NCBI GenBank assembly: GCA_002686705.1
Contig: NYYH01000004.1
Location: 1 to 21,944 of the forward strand
Direction: 5' to 3'
DNA: 21,944 bases
Origin: Bacteroidota bacterium
GTDB taxonomy: Bacteria > Bacteroidota > Bacteroidia > Bacteroidales > F082
In this document: positions 1-7,966 of the stretch, in pieces
How positions within the stretch are numbered: position 1 is the stretch's first letter
How the letters are laid out: each line of letters opens with the position of its first letter
Position numbers and translations under genes: made by a program
The notes under the pieces: generated by a model
What the model saw: only the letters and a program-made list of their open reading frames with translations
The model's database searches: none
Told to the model about the DNA's origin: nothing

Positions 1-210
1 AACAGGTTTAACTGTAAAAAGCATATGGTTAATTCCAAGTATGAACCCAAAATGATATGGCTGCTGATCGTATGATGGTAAATTTAATACCTTTCTTTTT
101 TGTGCGTTTGAATCAATACTAACACAAAGTATCAAGAAAAGAAAGACAGAAAATATGATTGATTTTTTACTCAAGTTTTTTATTTTATTGTTAAACGTAC
201 TAACTAACAT
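1..210 (-). CDS. porT: PorT/SprT family type IX secretion protein, N-terminal part (cut by window edge)
   Basis: Only the first 70 codons lie in the window; the gene runs off the left edge. The start is ATG at 210-208; an in-frame TAA lies 30 bases upstream and there is no other start codon between. The N-terminus is a signal peptide: basic residues, a hydrophobic stretch at about residues 18-31 and a probable cleavage after SNA (residues 34-36). It is followed by the segment LPSYDQQPYHFGFILGIN (44-61), which I recognise as the start of the PorT outer-membrane beta-barrel family (YD.QPYHFG..LG). PorT/SprT is required for the Bacteroidota type IX secretion system. It is typically found just downstream of ubiE in this phylum, and the order is the same here (81-base gap, same strand). 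The barrel itself is not visible, so intactness cannot be judged. Confidence 0.87.
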   Translation of the reverse strand, partial: MLVSTFNNKIKNLSKKSIIFSVFLFLILCVSIDSNAQKRKVLNLPSYDQQPYHFGFILGINHMLFTVKPV

Positions 211-291
211 GTTATTATGGTTATCTCCATAATTATTTTACAGATTAGATCTGTTTAAAAACGGGCGCAAATTTAGTAAAATAGTGTAACA

Positions 292-1032
292 TTATTTTGT
301 TGCATAATACAATGTTGCTATACCCATCGTCAGTCTATTTTGCTTCGTTTCTTTAAATCCTGCTTGTCCAAGTTCGGCTAAGAAAACATCGTCTTCAGCA
401 AAACTTCTAACCGAATCCGGTAGATATGTATATGCTGCATTACTTTTTGAAACTGTTCTTCCCATTATTGGCAATATGTTCCTAAAATAAAAATTATATA
501 ATTGTTTGATAGGGAATGCTTTAGGTTTAGAGAATTCCAGAACAGCTACAATTCCGCCAGGCCGAAGAACCCTACACATTTCTTTTAAACCAGAGTTTAG
601 GTTTTCAAAATTTCTAACACCAAACGCAACAGTAATTGCATCAAAACTATTATCGGGGAACAAAAGGTTTTCAGCATCGCCCTCCTCAAGCTCAATAATC
701 TTTTCTAATCCCTTATTAGTTATTTTTTCTCTTCCAATAGCTAGCATCTCAGTTGCAATATCAACCCCTACTATCTGATCAGCATTCAGCTTTGATAGCT
801 CAATTGCTAAATCGCCAGTACCCGTTGCTACATCCAATATCTTTTTTGGGTTAGTATGAGCTAATATCCTTCTAACCTTCTTTCTCCATTGTATGTCGAT
901 ACCTGCTGACAAAAAATGATTTAAAAAGTCATAGTTAGGGGCTATGTCGTTGAACATAGTTCTAACATTCTCTTTATCAGCCGAATGGGTTGGTTGTGAA
1001 GTGCTGTTCTTATTATCCGACTTGTTATTCAT
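292..1032 (-). CDS. ubiE: Demethylmenaquinone / 2-methoxy-6-polyprenyl-benzoquinol methyltransferase (UbiE/MenG)
   Basis: Class I SAM-dependent C-methyltransferase of 246 residues, close to the usual family length. Visible motifs are the family signature VRTMFNDIAPNYDFLNHFLS (23-42) followed by G.D..WR, SAM motif I ILDVATGTGDLA (65-76), an acidic VGVD (88-91), the second signature FGVRNFEN (137-144) and RVLRPGG (154-160). In Bacteroidota, which use menaquinone, the expected reaction is methylation of demethylmenaquinone to menaquinone at the inner membrane. It lies between rfaE1 (35-base gap upstream) and porT (81-base gap downstream), all on the minus strand, so it is probably co-transcribed. 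The first 20 residues are polar and low in complexity, a common lineage-specific extension. Nothing looks damaged. Confidence 0.95.
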   Translation of the reverse strand: MNNKSDNKNSTSQPTHSADKENVRTMFNDIAPNYDFLNHFLSAGIDIQWRKKVRRILAHTNPKKILDVATGTGDLAIELSKLNADQIVGVDIATEMLAIGREKITNKGLEKIIELEEGDAENLLFPDNSFDAITVAFGVRNFENLNSGLKEMCRVLRPGGIVAVLEFSKPKAFPIKQLYNFYFRNILPIMGRTVSKSNAAYTYLPDSVRSFAEDDVFLAELGQAGFKETKQNRLTMGIATLYYATK

Positions 1033-1067
1033 TTTTAATCTAGTAGCCTAGGATTTGTTGAAGAATA

Positions 1068-2084
1068 TTAGGATCTTGAGAGTAATCTGCTTACTTCATT
1101 GTGAAGTTTCTCTTTATTAATAGAAACAACACCAACTTCTTCACAAACTATTCCACCCGCAAGGTTTGCAATTGCCGCCATTATTGGAGGATCAATATTT
1201 TGTGCAACACATAGTCCAGCAACACTAATTACTGTATCACCAGCTCCACTTACATCTGCTATATTTCGTATATGAGCCGGTATCAACCTAGACTCGTAAC
1301 CTTCTTTTATTTTCCAACTAATAAATACACCTTTGTCAGATAGAGTATTCAAAATAATATGGGCGTTTAATTTGTCCTGTAACTTAGCAACCGCAAGCTC
1401 AATATCTACATCATTGTCATCTGTGACCTCTAAATTAAGGCCTTCTTTTATTTCTTTTAAGTTGGGTTTAAACAATGTTACATTATTGTAACTCAGAAAA
1501 TTTGATTTCTTAGGGTCTACAACAACAGGTATGTTTTTAGTTCTTGATAATTTTACAACCTGCTCAATAAGCTTTTGTGAGATAATTCCTTTATCGTAAT
1601 CCTGGAATACCACAACGTCAATACTTTTTTCATTAATCAGCATCTCTATTTGTTGCCACAGTTGCTGGTCTTGTTTTTTAGTTAGTGGTGAAGTAGTTTC
1701 TTCATCAACTCGCAACAACTGCGTATTATTTCCGATCACTCTGAATTTAGTGGTCGTAATTCTATCATCGCAATATATTATGCCTTCCAATGGTAGTCCC
1801 TCCTTTTTAAGCAATCCGGTAAAATCATCACCTCTTTGGTCGGTTCCAATAACTGAGCACAATATTGGTGTCGCGCCTAAAGCTCTTAAATTTAAACCTA
1901 CATTAGCGGCTCCACCTAACCTGTTTTCGCGTTTTTCAACTTCCACTATTGGAACAGGAGCTTCCGGAGAAACACGACTTACATTTCCCCATATATACGA
2001 GTCAACCATTACATCACCAATAACAAGTGCAGTTAGACCACTAAATTCTGAAAAAAGTTGCGAAATAGATTCTGAAGATATCAT
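1068..2084 (-). CDS. rfaE1: D-glycero-beta-D-manno-heptose-7-phosphate kinase (RfaE1/HldE domain I-type PfkB kinase)
   Basis: PfkB/ribokinase-fold sugar kinase of 338 residues. It has the heptose-kinase N-terminal pattern GDVMVDSYIWGNVSRVSPEA (23-42), the first PfkB signature GGAANVGLNLRALG (57-70), TTTKFRVIGNNTQLLRVDEE (110-129), DYDKG (162-166), VDPKK (189-193) and the second PfkB signature DVSGAGDT (277-284), with D283 as the likely catalytic base. It ends after the kinase domain, so the adenylyltransferase half of bifunctional HldE is absent and must be encoded elsewhere (rfaE2). The expected reaction is ATP-dependent phosphorylation of heptose-7-phosphate at C1, on the route to ADP-heptose for lipopolysaccharide. 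A TAnnTTTG -7 element lies 22 bases upstream of the start, making this the likely first gene of the rfaE1-ubiE-porT unit. Confidence 0.9.
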   Translation of the reverse strand: MISSESISQLFSEFSGLTALVIGDVMVDSYIWGNVSRVSPEAPVPIVEVEKRENRLGGAANVGLNLRALGATPILCSVIGTDQRGDDFTGLLKKEGLPLEGIIYCDDRITTTKFRVIGNNTQLLRVDEETTSPLTKKQDQQLWQQIEMLINEKSIDVVVFQDYDKGIISQKLIEQVVKLSRTKNIPVVVDPKKSNFLSYNNVTLFKPNLKEIKEGLNLEVTDDNDVDIELAVAKLQDKLNAHIILNTLSDKGVFISWKIKEGYESRLIPAHIRNIADVSGAGDTVISVAGLCVAQNIDPPIMAAIANLAGGIVCEEVGVVSINKEKLHNEVSRLLSRS

Positions 2085-2106
2085 ATCTGAAAAAAATTTA
2101 GATATG

Positions 2107-2114
2107 CAAAAATA
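2107..2114 (-). promoter_or_regulatory. Predicted Bacteroidota -7 element for rfaE1-ubiE-porT
   Basis: On the minus strand these bases read TATTTTTG, an exact match to the Bacteroidota -7 consensus TAnnTTTG. There are 22 bases between it and the rfaE1 ATG. I see no clear TTTG at the expected -33 distance, so the call rests on the -7 box and its position only. Confidence 0.42.
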
Positions 2115-2268
2115 ACGATTTGTTAAATACAGGGGTTATCAGAAATATTGGTATGAGGATTTAAGATACTTAGGAATTGTAGAGAGGCATGTACATCGTA
2201 AACAATAAACAATACAATTACTCTGAACATATCCTAATAATCCAATCATCCTCTTTACATCAATTTCA

Positions 2269-2276
2269 TATTTTTG
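2269..2276 (+). promoter_or_regulatory. Predicted Bacteroidota -7 element for the TolB-like gene
   Basis: TATTTTTG matches the TAnnTTTG consensus exactly, 35 bases before the ATG at 2312. It lies inside the longer open frame that begins at 2189. This supports the shorter protein, starting at 2312 with a signal peptide, as the real product. The -33 element is not evident. Confidence 0.35.
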
Positions 2277-2311
2277 ACAAGATTTTTTCATACTTTAAAC
2301 CTGAGAATAGA

Positions 2312-3199
2312 ATGCGGTCAATCGCTAATTGGCGACTTATAATTAGCTTAATACTCTATAGTTGTAGTGTTTACGGACAACCTCTTAGTATTGTTGATGG
2401 TAATAACATCACAAAGATGCAAGGTGATGAATTATTTGCTGAATGGTCTTACGATGGTAAGAACCTCTTATTTCAATCGGTGATTAATGATGAAAGCAGA
2501 ATATATGTTTATCGGTTAGATGATGATAATGCAGTATGTTTAAGTAAACTGAAATATAATTTCAGAAATCCTGTTTGGCATCCCGATGGTGACAAAATAG
2601 TATTTGATTCTGACAAGGATGGTATTGATTATCTTTACAAATTAGATTTGAATACTCTGGAAGTCAGGCCATTGTTTCATCGCAATATTAAGAGCCGCAA
2701 CGCTTCTTTTTCAACTTCATCACGTCAAGTTTATTTTAACGGTTATGATGAGTTAACAAATCGCTGGGAGATTTATAGTTATGACTTTGTTTACAATAAC
2801 CTAAACAGGTTAACAGAATATAGATTTGGTAGTTGTAATCCGGATATATATAACAATGGCAAGCAGATCGTATATTGTAAGATTAATCCAGCTGATAATA
2901 AAAAGAATCTTGAAGTAATTAATTGGTATGGCGAACCTAAAATTGAGTTTGATAAGTTTCCTGCTTATCATCCATCATGGGGGCCATCAGGATTTAAGAT
3001 TTTCTTCATCTCAACAATGGATAATGAAATAAGTGAACTTTATTCTATATGGAAAGATGGCAGTCATCTGGAGAGACATACGCACGATTCAATTTGGGTG
3101 GCAAATCCGGTTATATCACCTGATGGAACTAAAATGGCAATGTCTGTTTTAACAGATGAGGATTGGGATATTTTTATATTTAATTTTGCGGAGAAGTAA
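2312..3199 (+). CDS. Secreted TolB-like WD40/PD40 beta-propeller protein
   Basis: The open frame extends back to an ATG at 2189, but its first 41 residues look non-coding in style. The next ATG (2312) begins a good signal peptide: MRSIANWR, then hydrophobic LIISLILYS, with likely cleavage after VYG. I take 2312 as the start, giving 295 residues. The mature part has repeated propeller strands of the PD40/TolB kind: AEWSYDGKNLLFQS, WHPDGDKIVFDS, then variants with NNGKQIVYC, YHPSWGPSGFKIFFIS and ISPDGTKMAMSV, each near D-G-(K)-hydrophobic. The fold predicts a periplasmic or surface protein-interaction or ligand-binding scaffold. No enzymatic motif is visible and no specific function can be assigned. 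It is divergent from rfaE1 and 47 bases ahead of the prohibitin gene. Confidence 0.75.
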   Translation: MRSIANWRLIISLILYSCSVYGQPLSIVDGNNITKMQGDELFAEWSYDGKNLLFQSVINDESRIYVYRLDDDNAVCLSKLKYNFRNPVWHPDGDKIVFDSDKDGIDYLYKLDLNTLEVRPLFHRNIKSRNASFSTSSRQVYFNGYDELTNRWEIYSYDFVYNNLNRLTEYRFGSCNPDIYNNGKQIVYCKINPADNKKNLEVINWYGEPKIEFDKFPAYHPSWGPSGFKIFFISTMDNEISELYSIWKDGSHLERHTHDSIWVANPVISPDGTKMAMSVLTDEDWDIFIFNFAEK

Positions 3200-3212
3200 T
3201 GACGATTATTAT

Positions 3213-3220
3213 TAATTTTG
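3213..3220 (+). promoter_or_regulatory. Predicted Bacteroidota -7 element for the prohibitin-family gene
   Basis: TAATTTTG matches TAnnTTTG exactly, 26 bases before the ATG at 3247 and in the gap after the TolB-like gene. The same octamer also occurs at 3181-3188, inside the preceding gene, so chance in AT-rich DNA is possible. The prohibitin-family gene may therefore have its own promoter. Confidence 0.33.
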
Positions 3221-3246
3221 CTATTCATTAATTAAAAATCTTAACT

Positions 3247-4083
3247 ATGGCACAGCAACAGGAATTTGATTTAAGAAAAGCATTACCAATAGGTATAGTG
3301 GTAATTGTAATAATATTTATAATAATATTTTGGAGTAGGATGACTACAACCATTGAAGCAGGTCATGCCGGTGTTCTTTTTAAAACTTTCGGTGGAGGTA
3401 TAGATACAACACAAACATTTGGTGAAGGATTTCATTTTTTAGCTCCATGGAATGAAATGATAGTCTATGAAACTCGCCAGCAGGAAATTGCAGAAGACAT
3501 GAACGTCCTTTCTTCAAATGGGTTAGAGATTAAAGCAGATGTATCAGCTTGGTACAGACCTGAATACAATAAACTTGGAATGCTGCATGCAAATATTGGA
3601 ACGGATTATTTGCGGAGAGTTGTGATTCCAGCGCTGCGATCATCTGCCCGAAGTGTGATTGGTAGATATACTCCTGAACAAATTTACTCAACAAAGAGAG
3701 ATGCTATTCAGGATGAGATATTTGAAGAAGCTAAGAAACTTCTTGATCAAAAATATGTGGACCTAACTCAAATATTGATAAGGTCAATTGTATTGCCTCC
3801 AACAATTAAATCGGCTATTGAAGGAAAACTAAAGCAAGAACAAGAATCGCTCGAGTATGAGTTTAAATTACAGAAAGCTCAAAAAGAGGCCCAGCGTCAA
3901 ATTATTGATGCTGAAGGTAAGGCCGAAGCTAACAGGATTCTTAATGCCAGTCTTACAAGTAATATATTGCGCGAAAAAGGAATTAGTGCAACTCTTAAGC
4001 TAGCTGAATCTAATAATACAAAAGTTGTTGTTATTGGCAGCGGTAAAGATGGTTTACCATTGATACTGGGTGATATGAAATAG
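3247..4083 (+). CDS. Prohibitin / SPFH (band 7) family membrane protein
   Basis: Protein of 278 residues. A short polar N-terminus is followed by one transmembrane segment (about residues 14-32, rich in Ile/Val). Next comes an SPFH domain starting with the typical TTIEAGHAGVLFKTFGG (35-51), GFHFLAPW (about 62-69) and YETRQQE. A charged alpha-helical coiled coil follows (about 195-235, KQEQESLEYEFKLQKAQKEA), with the DAEGKAEANRI motif common in prohibitins. Family members assemble into large membrane-anchored rings or microdomains and are linked to membrane-protein quality control through FtsH. No partner protease is adjacent here. It is convergent with the serine-hydrolase locus (19-base gap) and I see no hairpin terminator between them. 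Confidence 0.9.
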   Translation: MAQQQEFDLRKALPIGIVVIVIIFIIIFWSRMTTTIEAGHAGVLFKTFGGGIDTTQTFGEGFHFLAPWNEMIVYETRQQEIAEDMNVLSSNGLEIKADVSAWYRPEYNKLGMLHANIGTDYLRRVVIPALRSSARSVIGRYTPEQIYSTKRDAIQDEIFEEAKKLLDQKYVDLTQILIRSIVLPPTIKSAIEGKLKQEQESLEYEFKLQKAQKEAQRQIIDAEGKAEANRILNASLTSNILREKGISATLKLAESNNTKVVVIGSGKDGLPLILGDMK

Positions 4084-4102
4084 TTGTGCATCTAGGATTT
4101 AT

Positions 4103-6418
4103 CTAAACTGACGCACGAAATTTTATCTCCATACCGGTGTTTATCTGTTGGTTTTGCTTATCGATATATTCAGGCAAACGTAGTTTATACTTAACAAGTT
4201 TGTGTTTACCTGTATCACTTTTTACAAGGGTATAAAAGTAATTACCTTTAATAACAGTTGGTCTAAAGTATCGTAACCCTTCAGGAAGTTTAATAATAGA
4301 ACGATACAGATATTTACCAGCTCGAGAGAAAATATCAACCTCAAGTTTTCTTTTATTAACTTTATCAGGTAGGAATACATAAATCAGACCTTGCTCATCT
4401 GTTGTGATCTTAGTATAATATACATGTTGATTGGGAAAACCAGTCAAGTATTCTACTTTCATTTCCGGTGTGATTTCCTTATTACCTATCCTAACCTTAG
4501 AAGCCCGGTCCTCAACATAACTTATTGGTATTGATGTTTTTTTTCTTCCCTTGATGCCAAAGGAAAGAACTTCATTACCGTGTAAATCGGTCTTCTTTAT
4601 TAGATATCGATCGCTCCTGCCAATATAGAGCATGTTTTCATTATAATGAACAATTAGTCGCGGAAATATTTCCATATCATCCGTTATATGACTAATACGT
4701 CCTCTATCAGTTTTGATGGTTAGAACTAACTTTTCGTCAGCAATGAACTTTCCGATTTCTGACTTTTCTTTCTGTGTTGATGATAAAAGAAGAAGCTTTT
4801 CATACGTGGGACGATTACTGACTGTAGAGCCTGATTTAATCGCAATATATTGATCTTTATTTATAAAAGTATAAGGTGTTATTCCTTCTATCAGGTTAAA
4901 GGAACTCTCAAAGTTTCCTCTATTGTCGAAAGTCTTTATGATATCGTTTGAAGTTCCCCAGTCTAAAGCATGAATATAGCCTGGCGAGGAATATAATTTT
5001 GATATATATTGAAATTGTTGGCCATCTCCTTGTCCGCCAAACGAGGTCACTAAATTTCCTTCCTGATCAAGAATACAGATTTCTGATAGATCTACTGCGA
5101 ATAAGTATATTTCACCGTTTTCACCTACTTGCAGATTGGTCATATTTTTTAAAGGGTATGCATCGATATTACCAATACTCCAAACCTCTTTCATATCAAA
5201 GTCCCATTCACCATAGGCAGGTACATCTTTATTACTAATAAGATTTGAAGTGTCAATAAGAATATCAACAGCTACAGAATTGTCATCATCTGACTGTAAA
5301 TCGCCAGTTATACTTTTTAAAACCAATTTCATTAAATCTTTCGGTGGCAACATCGAAAAACCGTTAAGAGTATGGCAAATACTTATAGTGATCTGCTTTT
5401 CAGGAAAGTATGCCAGAATAGTACGGGTATTAAAGATACTACCTTTATGACCATAATACAAACCTATTTCAGGATCATCGTTAACTTCAATTCCATGACC
5501 GTATACTTCATTATTGCTAACAAGTTTACACATTTGATCATAAGTTTCCTCTTTATCGTATAGGTTTCCAGCATCAAGTGCTTTATAAAAACTGATTAGA
5601 TCATCTGTATTACTTATAATACCACCTGCCCCACCGGCCCATTCAAGATTTACTTTGTTTCCATCATGCAATCGGCCTCCTTCCTCGAAGTACGAATGAG
5701 CTATTTCTTCATTTAAAGATCCTATGGTAGTACCTGTAAAGTTGGTATTCTTCAGTCCGATTCTGTTAAGTATATTCTGGTTTAGAACTTTTTCGTATGA
5801 CATACCGGATAGATGTTCAACCATTGCTCCAAGCAAAATGTAATTAGTATTTGTATAATCGAAATTTTCTCCGGGTTTAAATTTAGTCTCTCCTTTTCGC
5901 TGAACCCACTTTAATCCCTCTAATGGACTTAATCTCATTGTGTTATCTGAAAGTAGAGAGTCCCTTAGTTCCCTAATTTCTGTGATGTCAGCAATACCGC
6001 TTCTATGACCTAATGCCTGTTCTATAGTTATCTCATTACCAAATTCAATTTTTTCAAGTACAGAGGCCTAATCCGATGACAGATATTTGATCATTGGATC
6101 TTCCAGTTTTACTTTTCCATCTTCTATATATTGATGAACCAGTACGGAAGTAAATAGTTTTGTAATACTTGCAATTGGGAATTTTGTATCGGAAATTATT
6201 GGCTTTACCTGGGTACTGTCAATGTAACCACTTGCCGCTTTATAGGATCGTTTGCCTTCGATATCAACTTTAACGATTGTTCCCAGTACTTTGGGTTTAT
6301 CTTTAAGATACACATCAACAACAATTTGCAATTGTTCGGATGAATATTTATTTTGGCAACCGTAGATAAGGAAGATTGAGCATATCATTAATATAGTAGT
6401 TATTCTTATCTTTTTCAT
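4103..6418 (-). pseudogene. Lipoprotein serine hydrolase (class C beta-lactamase family) fused to a 6-bladed beta-propeller, interrupted by an in-frame TAG
   Basis: One continuous reading frame of 771 codons from ATG at 6418, broken only by TAG at 6070-6068 (codon 117). Codons 118-160 (down to 5939) read open as A-S-V-L-E-K-I-E-F-G and so on, then join the long frame whose first ATG is 5938. Residues 1-21 form a lipoprotein signal ending IYG-C21. The beta-lactamase/DD-peptidase motifs are all present: SITK (S84, K87) before the stop, then Y188-T-N190 and H324-K-G326 after it. From about codon 405 the protein turns into a propeller with repeats such as VGENGEIYLF and ILDQEGNLVTSFGG, resembling the Bacteroidota 6-bladed (DUF4934/NHL-like) group. 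As read, termination would give a 116-residue stub; a 611-residue piece without an export signal could start at 5938. It is either a recent pseudogene, a read error or a readthrough gene. A near-consensus -7 box (TATTCTTG on the minus strand) lies at 6445-6452. Confidence 0.82.
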
Positions 6419-6467
6419 TTAATTGATATTGGTAATAGTTAATGCAAGAATATATGGAATAAATAGG

Positions 6468-6484
6468 ACTATGCGATACATAGT
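6468..6484. repeat. Short perfect inverted repeat upstream of the serine-hydrolase locus
   Basis: ACTATG-CGATA-CATAGT, with 6-base perfect arms and a 5-base spacer, lies about 50 bases upstream of the lipoprotein ATG and within the 182-base gap before the PLP-enzyme gene. It could be an operator half-site pair, but arms this short are expected by chance in AT-rich DNA. The rest of the 6419-6600 gap shows nothing else I can name. Confidence 0.2.
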
Positions 6485-6600
6485 AGGATAATTTATTAAC
6501 AATTTAGTAAGTAAGAAAGTAGGAGTTAGGATATACCCCAATTAGAGAATTAATTGCGGATAGCTAATAAAGTTATGATAATAGATGGAAAGTATGTGAA

Positions 6601-7806
6601 TTACAAGTAACCAAGTTCCTCAAGGCACGATTTTATCAATTCAAAGGTTCGGTCAATATCGTGGTCAAGGCCAACTGAGAATCTGATTAACCCGGGAGAG
6701 AGACCCATTTCCTTTTGTGTCTCAATTGGGACTTCTGATGAAGTACTTCTACCTGAATTAGAGAATAATGTTTTGAAATAACCAAGACTAACAGCGTGAT
6801 AGCCAACCCCCTTTTCTTGCATAAGCTCCATAAATGGAGTTGCTCTTTCAGCAGTTTCCAGGTCGATGGCAATTATTCCGCTATAACCAAATCCTTCATT
6901 CATCATGCTATTCATGAGTTCATGCTGTGGATGTTCTGATATTCCCGGGTAATTACATTTTAACCCAATTTCTTTAAACTTCTTTGCAAGGAACATAGCA
7001 TTCTTGCCATGTTGAACCATCCGTATGTGGAGTGTGCCAAGGTTTTTAAGTATGGATGATGAGCGCAAAGGATCGAGAACTGGGCCAAGTAACATGGCTG
7101 TCCCGTCATTCACATTGCTTATGTCGTTAATAAATTCTTCGGATGCGCAAATAGCACCAGCAACACAATCATTTTTGCCATTAATAAATTTTGTCATACT
7201 ATAAACTACTATGTCGGCACCAAGTTTGAATGGGCTAAGAATCATCGGAGTAAAAGTATTATCAACTAGAACTTTTATGCCATGCTCATGTGCGATCTTA
7301 GATATTGCTGGAATATCACTCACCTGAAGCATAGGATTAGTCATGCTTTCGGTATAAATAACCTTAGTATTGGGTTTTATAGCTTTCTTAATGCCTTCAT
7401 GGTCGGAAATATTTACAAATGATACCTCAATATTAAACTTTTTAACATAGTTGTGCAGAAATGCAAAAGTGCCTCCGTAAGTAGTAACACTGGTAATAAT
7501 ATGATCACCTGTATTACAAATTTGGAGAATTGCTGTAGTAATTGCAGCCATTCCAGATGCTGTCACCCAGGCAGCTTCTGTGCCTTCCATATTTGCAAGT
7601 GCATCAGCAAGGTATTTGTTAGAAGGGTTCCAGTGGCGTGAGTACAAAAAACAACCTTCGGCTTCACCCTGAAATGCATCAATCATAACATTTTCATGAA
7701 GGAATGTATATGTTGCCGAATCTGTAATTGATGGATTAACCCCTCCGAATTCTCCAAATTGTTCTATTTTTTGCAACGCTGTGGCAGGATCGAATTTCTT
7801 TTTCAT
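6601..7806 (-). CDS. Cys/Met metabolism PLP-dependent enzyme (cystathionine/methionine gamma-lyase or sulfhydrylase type)
   Basis: Fold-type I PLP enzyme of 401 residues, the usual length for the Cys/Met metabolism family. Visible sites are YSR (55-57, cofactor phosphate contacts from the neighbouring subunit), ASGMAAI (83-89), TYGGTF (109-114, Tyr stacking on PLP), ESMTNP (153-158), VDNTF (181-185, Asp182 to the PLP pyridine nitrogen), the Schiff-base Lys206 in YSMTKFINGKND, and a C-terminal GLIRFSVGL with the substrate-carboxylate Arg. The cysteine typical of methionine gamma-lyase after Tyr-Gly is Gly112 here. Cystathionine lyase/synthase or O-acetylhomoserine-type activity is therefore at least as likely, and the substrate cannot be fixed from sequence. 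It is a single gene, divergent from the membrane protein at 7967, with its own probable promoter. Confidence 0.87.
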   Translation of the reverse strand: MKKKFDPATALQKIEQFGEFGGVNPSITDSATYTFLHENVMIDAFQGEAEGCFLYSRHWNPSNKYLADALANMEGTEAAWVTASGMAAITTAILQICNTGDHIITSVTTYGGTFAFLHNYVKKFNIEVSFVNISDHEGIKKAIKPNTKVIYTESMTNPMLQVSDIPAISKIAHEHGIKVLVDNTFTPMILSPFKLGADIVVYSMTKFINGKNDCVAGAICASEEFINDISNVNDGTAMLLGPVLDPLRSSSILKNLGTLHIRMVQHGKNAMFLAKKFKEIGLKCNYPGISEHPQHELMNSMMNEGFGYSGIIAIDLETAERATPFMELMQEKGVGYHAVSLGYFKTLFSNSGRSTSSEVPIETQKEMGLSPGLIRFSVGLDHDIDRTFELIKSCLEELGYL

Positions 7807-7834
7807 CTCTTTTCTGTTGTTAATTTTTATGATA

Positions 7835-7842
7835 CAAAATTA
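7835..7842 (-). promoter_or_regulatory. Predicted Bacteroidota -7 element for the PLP-enzyme gene
   Basis: On the minus strand these bases read TAATTTTG (exact TAnnTTTG), with 28 bases between the box and the ATG at 7806. A TTTG lies only five bases upstream of it, too close to act as the -33 element. Confidence 0.4.
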
Positions 7843-7966
7843 ATAAACAAACAGCCTATATTTCACAGAATCTTTCTAAATTAATGCTCCGTTAATCCTC
7901 ACCCACAAACTTCCATTTAATATGATTTAATTTAATAAATTCGCTCATTGAAAATATTTTTCATAA

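Noticed and set aside
1750..2115. Plus-strand 121-codon open frame over rfaE1
   Set aside because: Antisense to conserved PfkB motifs, with low-complexity Ser/Pro-rich translation; no start signal and no family.
2189..2311. Longer N-terminus for the TolB-like protein
   Set aside because: The 41 extra residues precede a good signal peptide and contain a -7 promoter box; the ATG at 2312 is the better start.
6068..6070. TAG as a reassigned sense codon
   Set aside because: TAG ends trigger factor, ccsBA and the prohibitin-family gene at the expected family lengths, so the code is standard here; only this one internal TAG was found.
7453..7641. Cysteine-rich plus-strand frame opposite the PLP enzyme
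   Set aside because: The Cys content follows from the antisense of the Ala/Thr-rich active-site region; no promoter or start signal and fully overlapped by a conserved gene.
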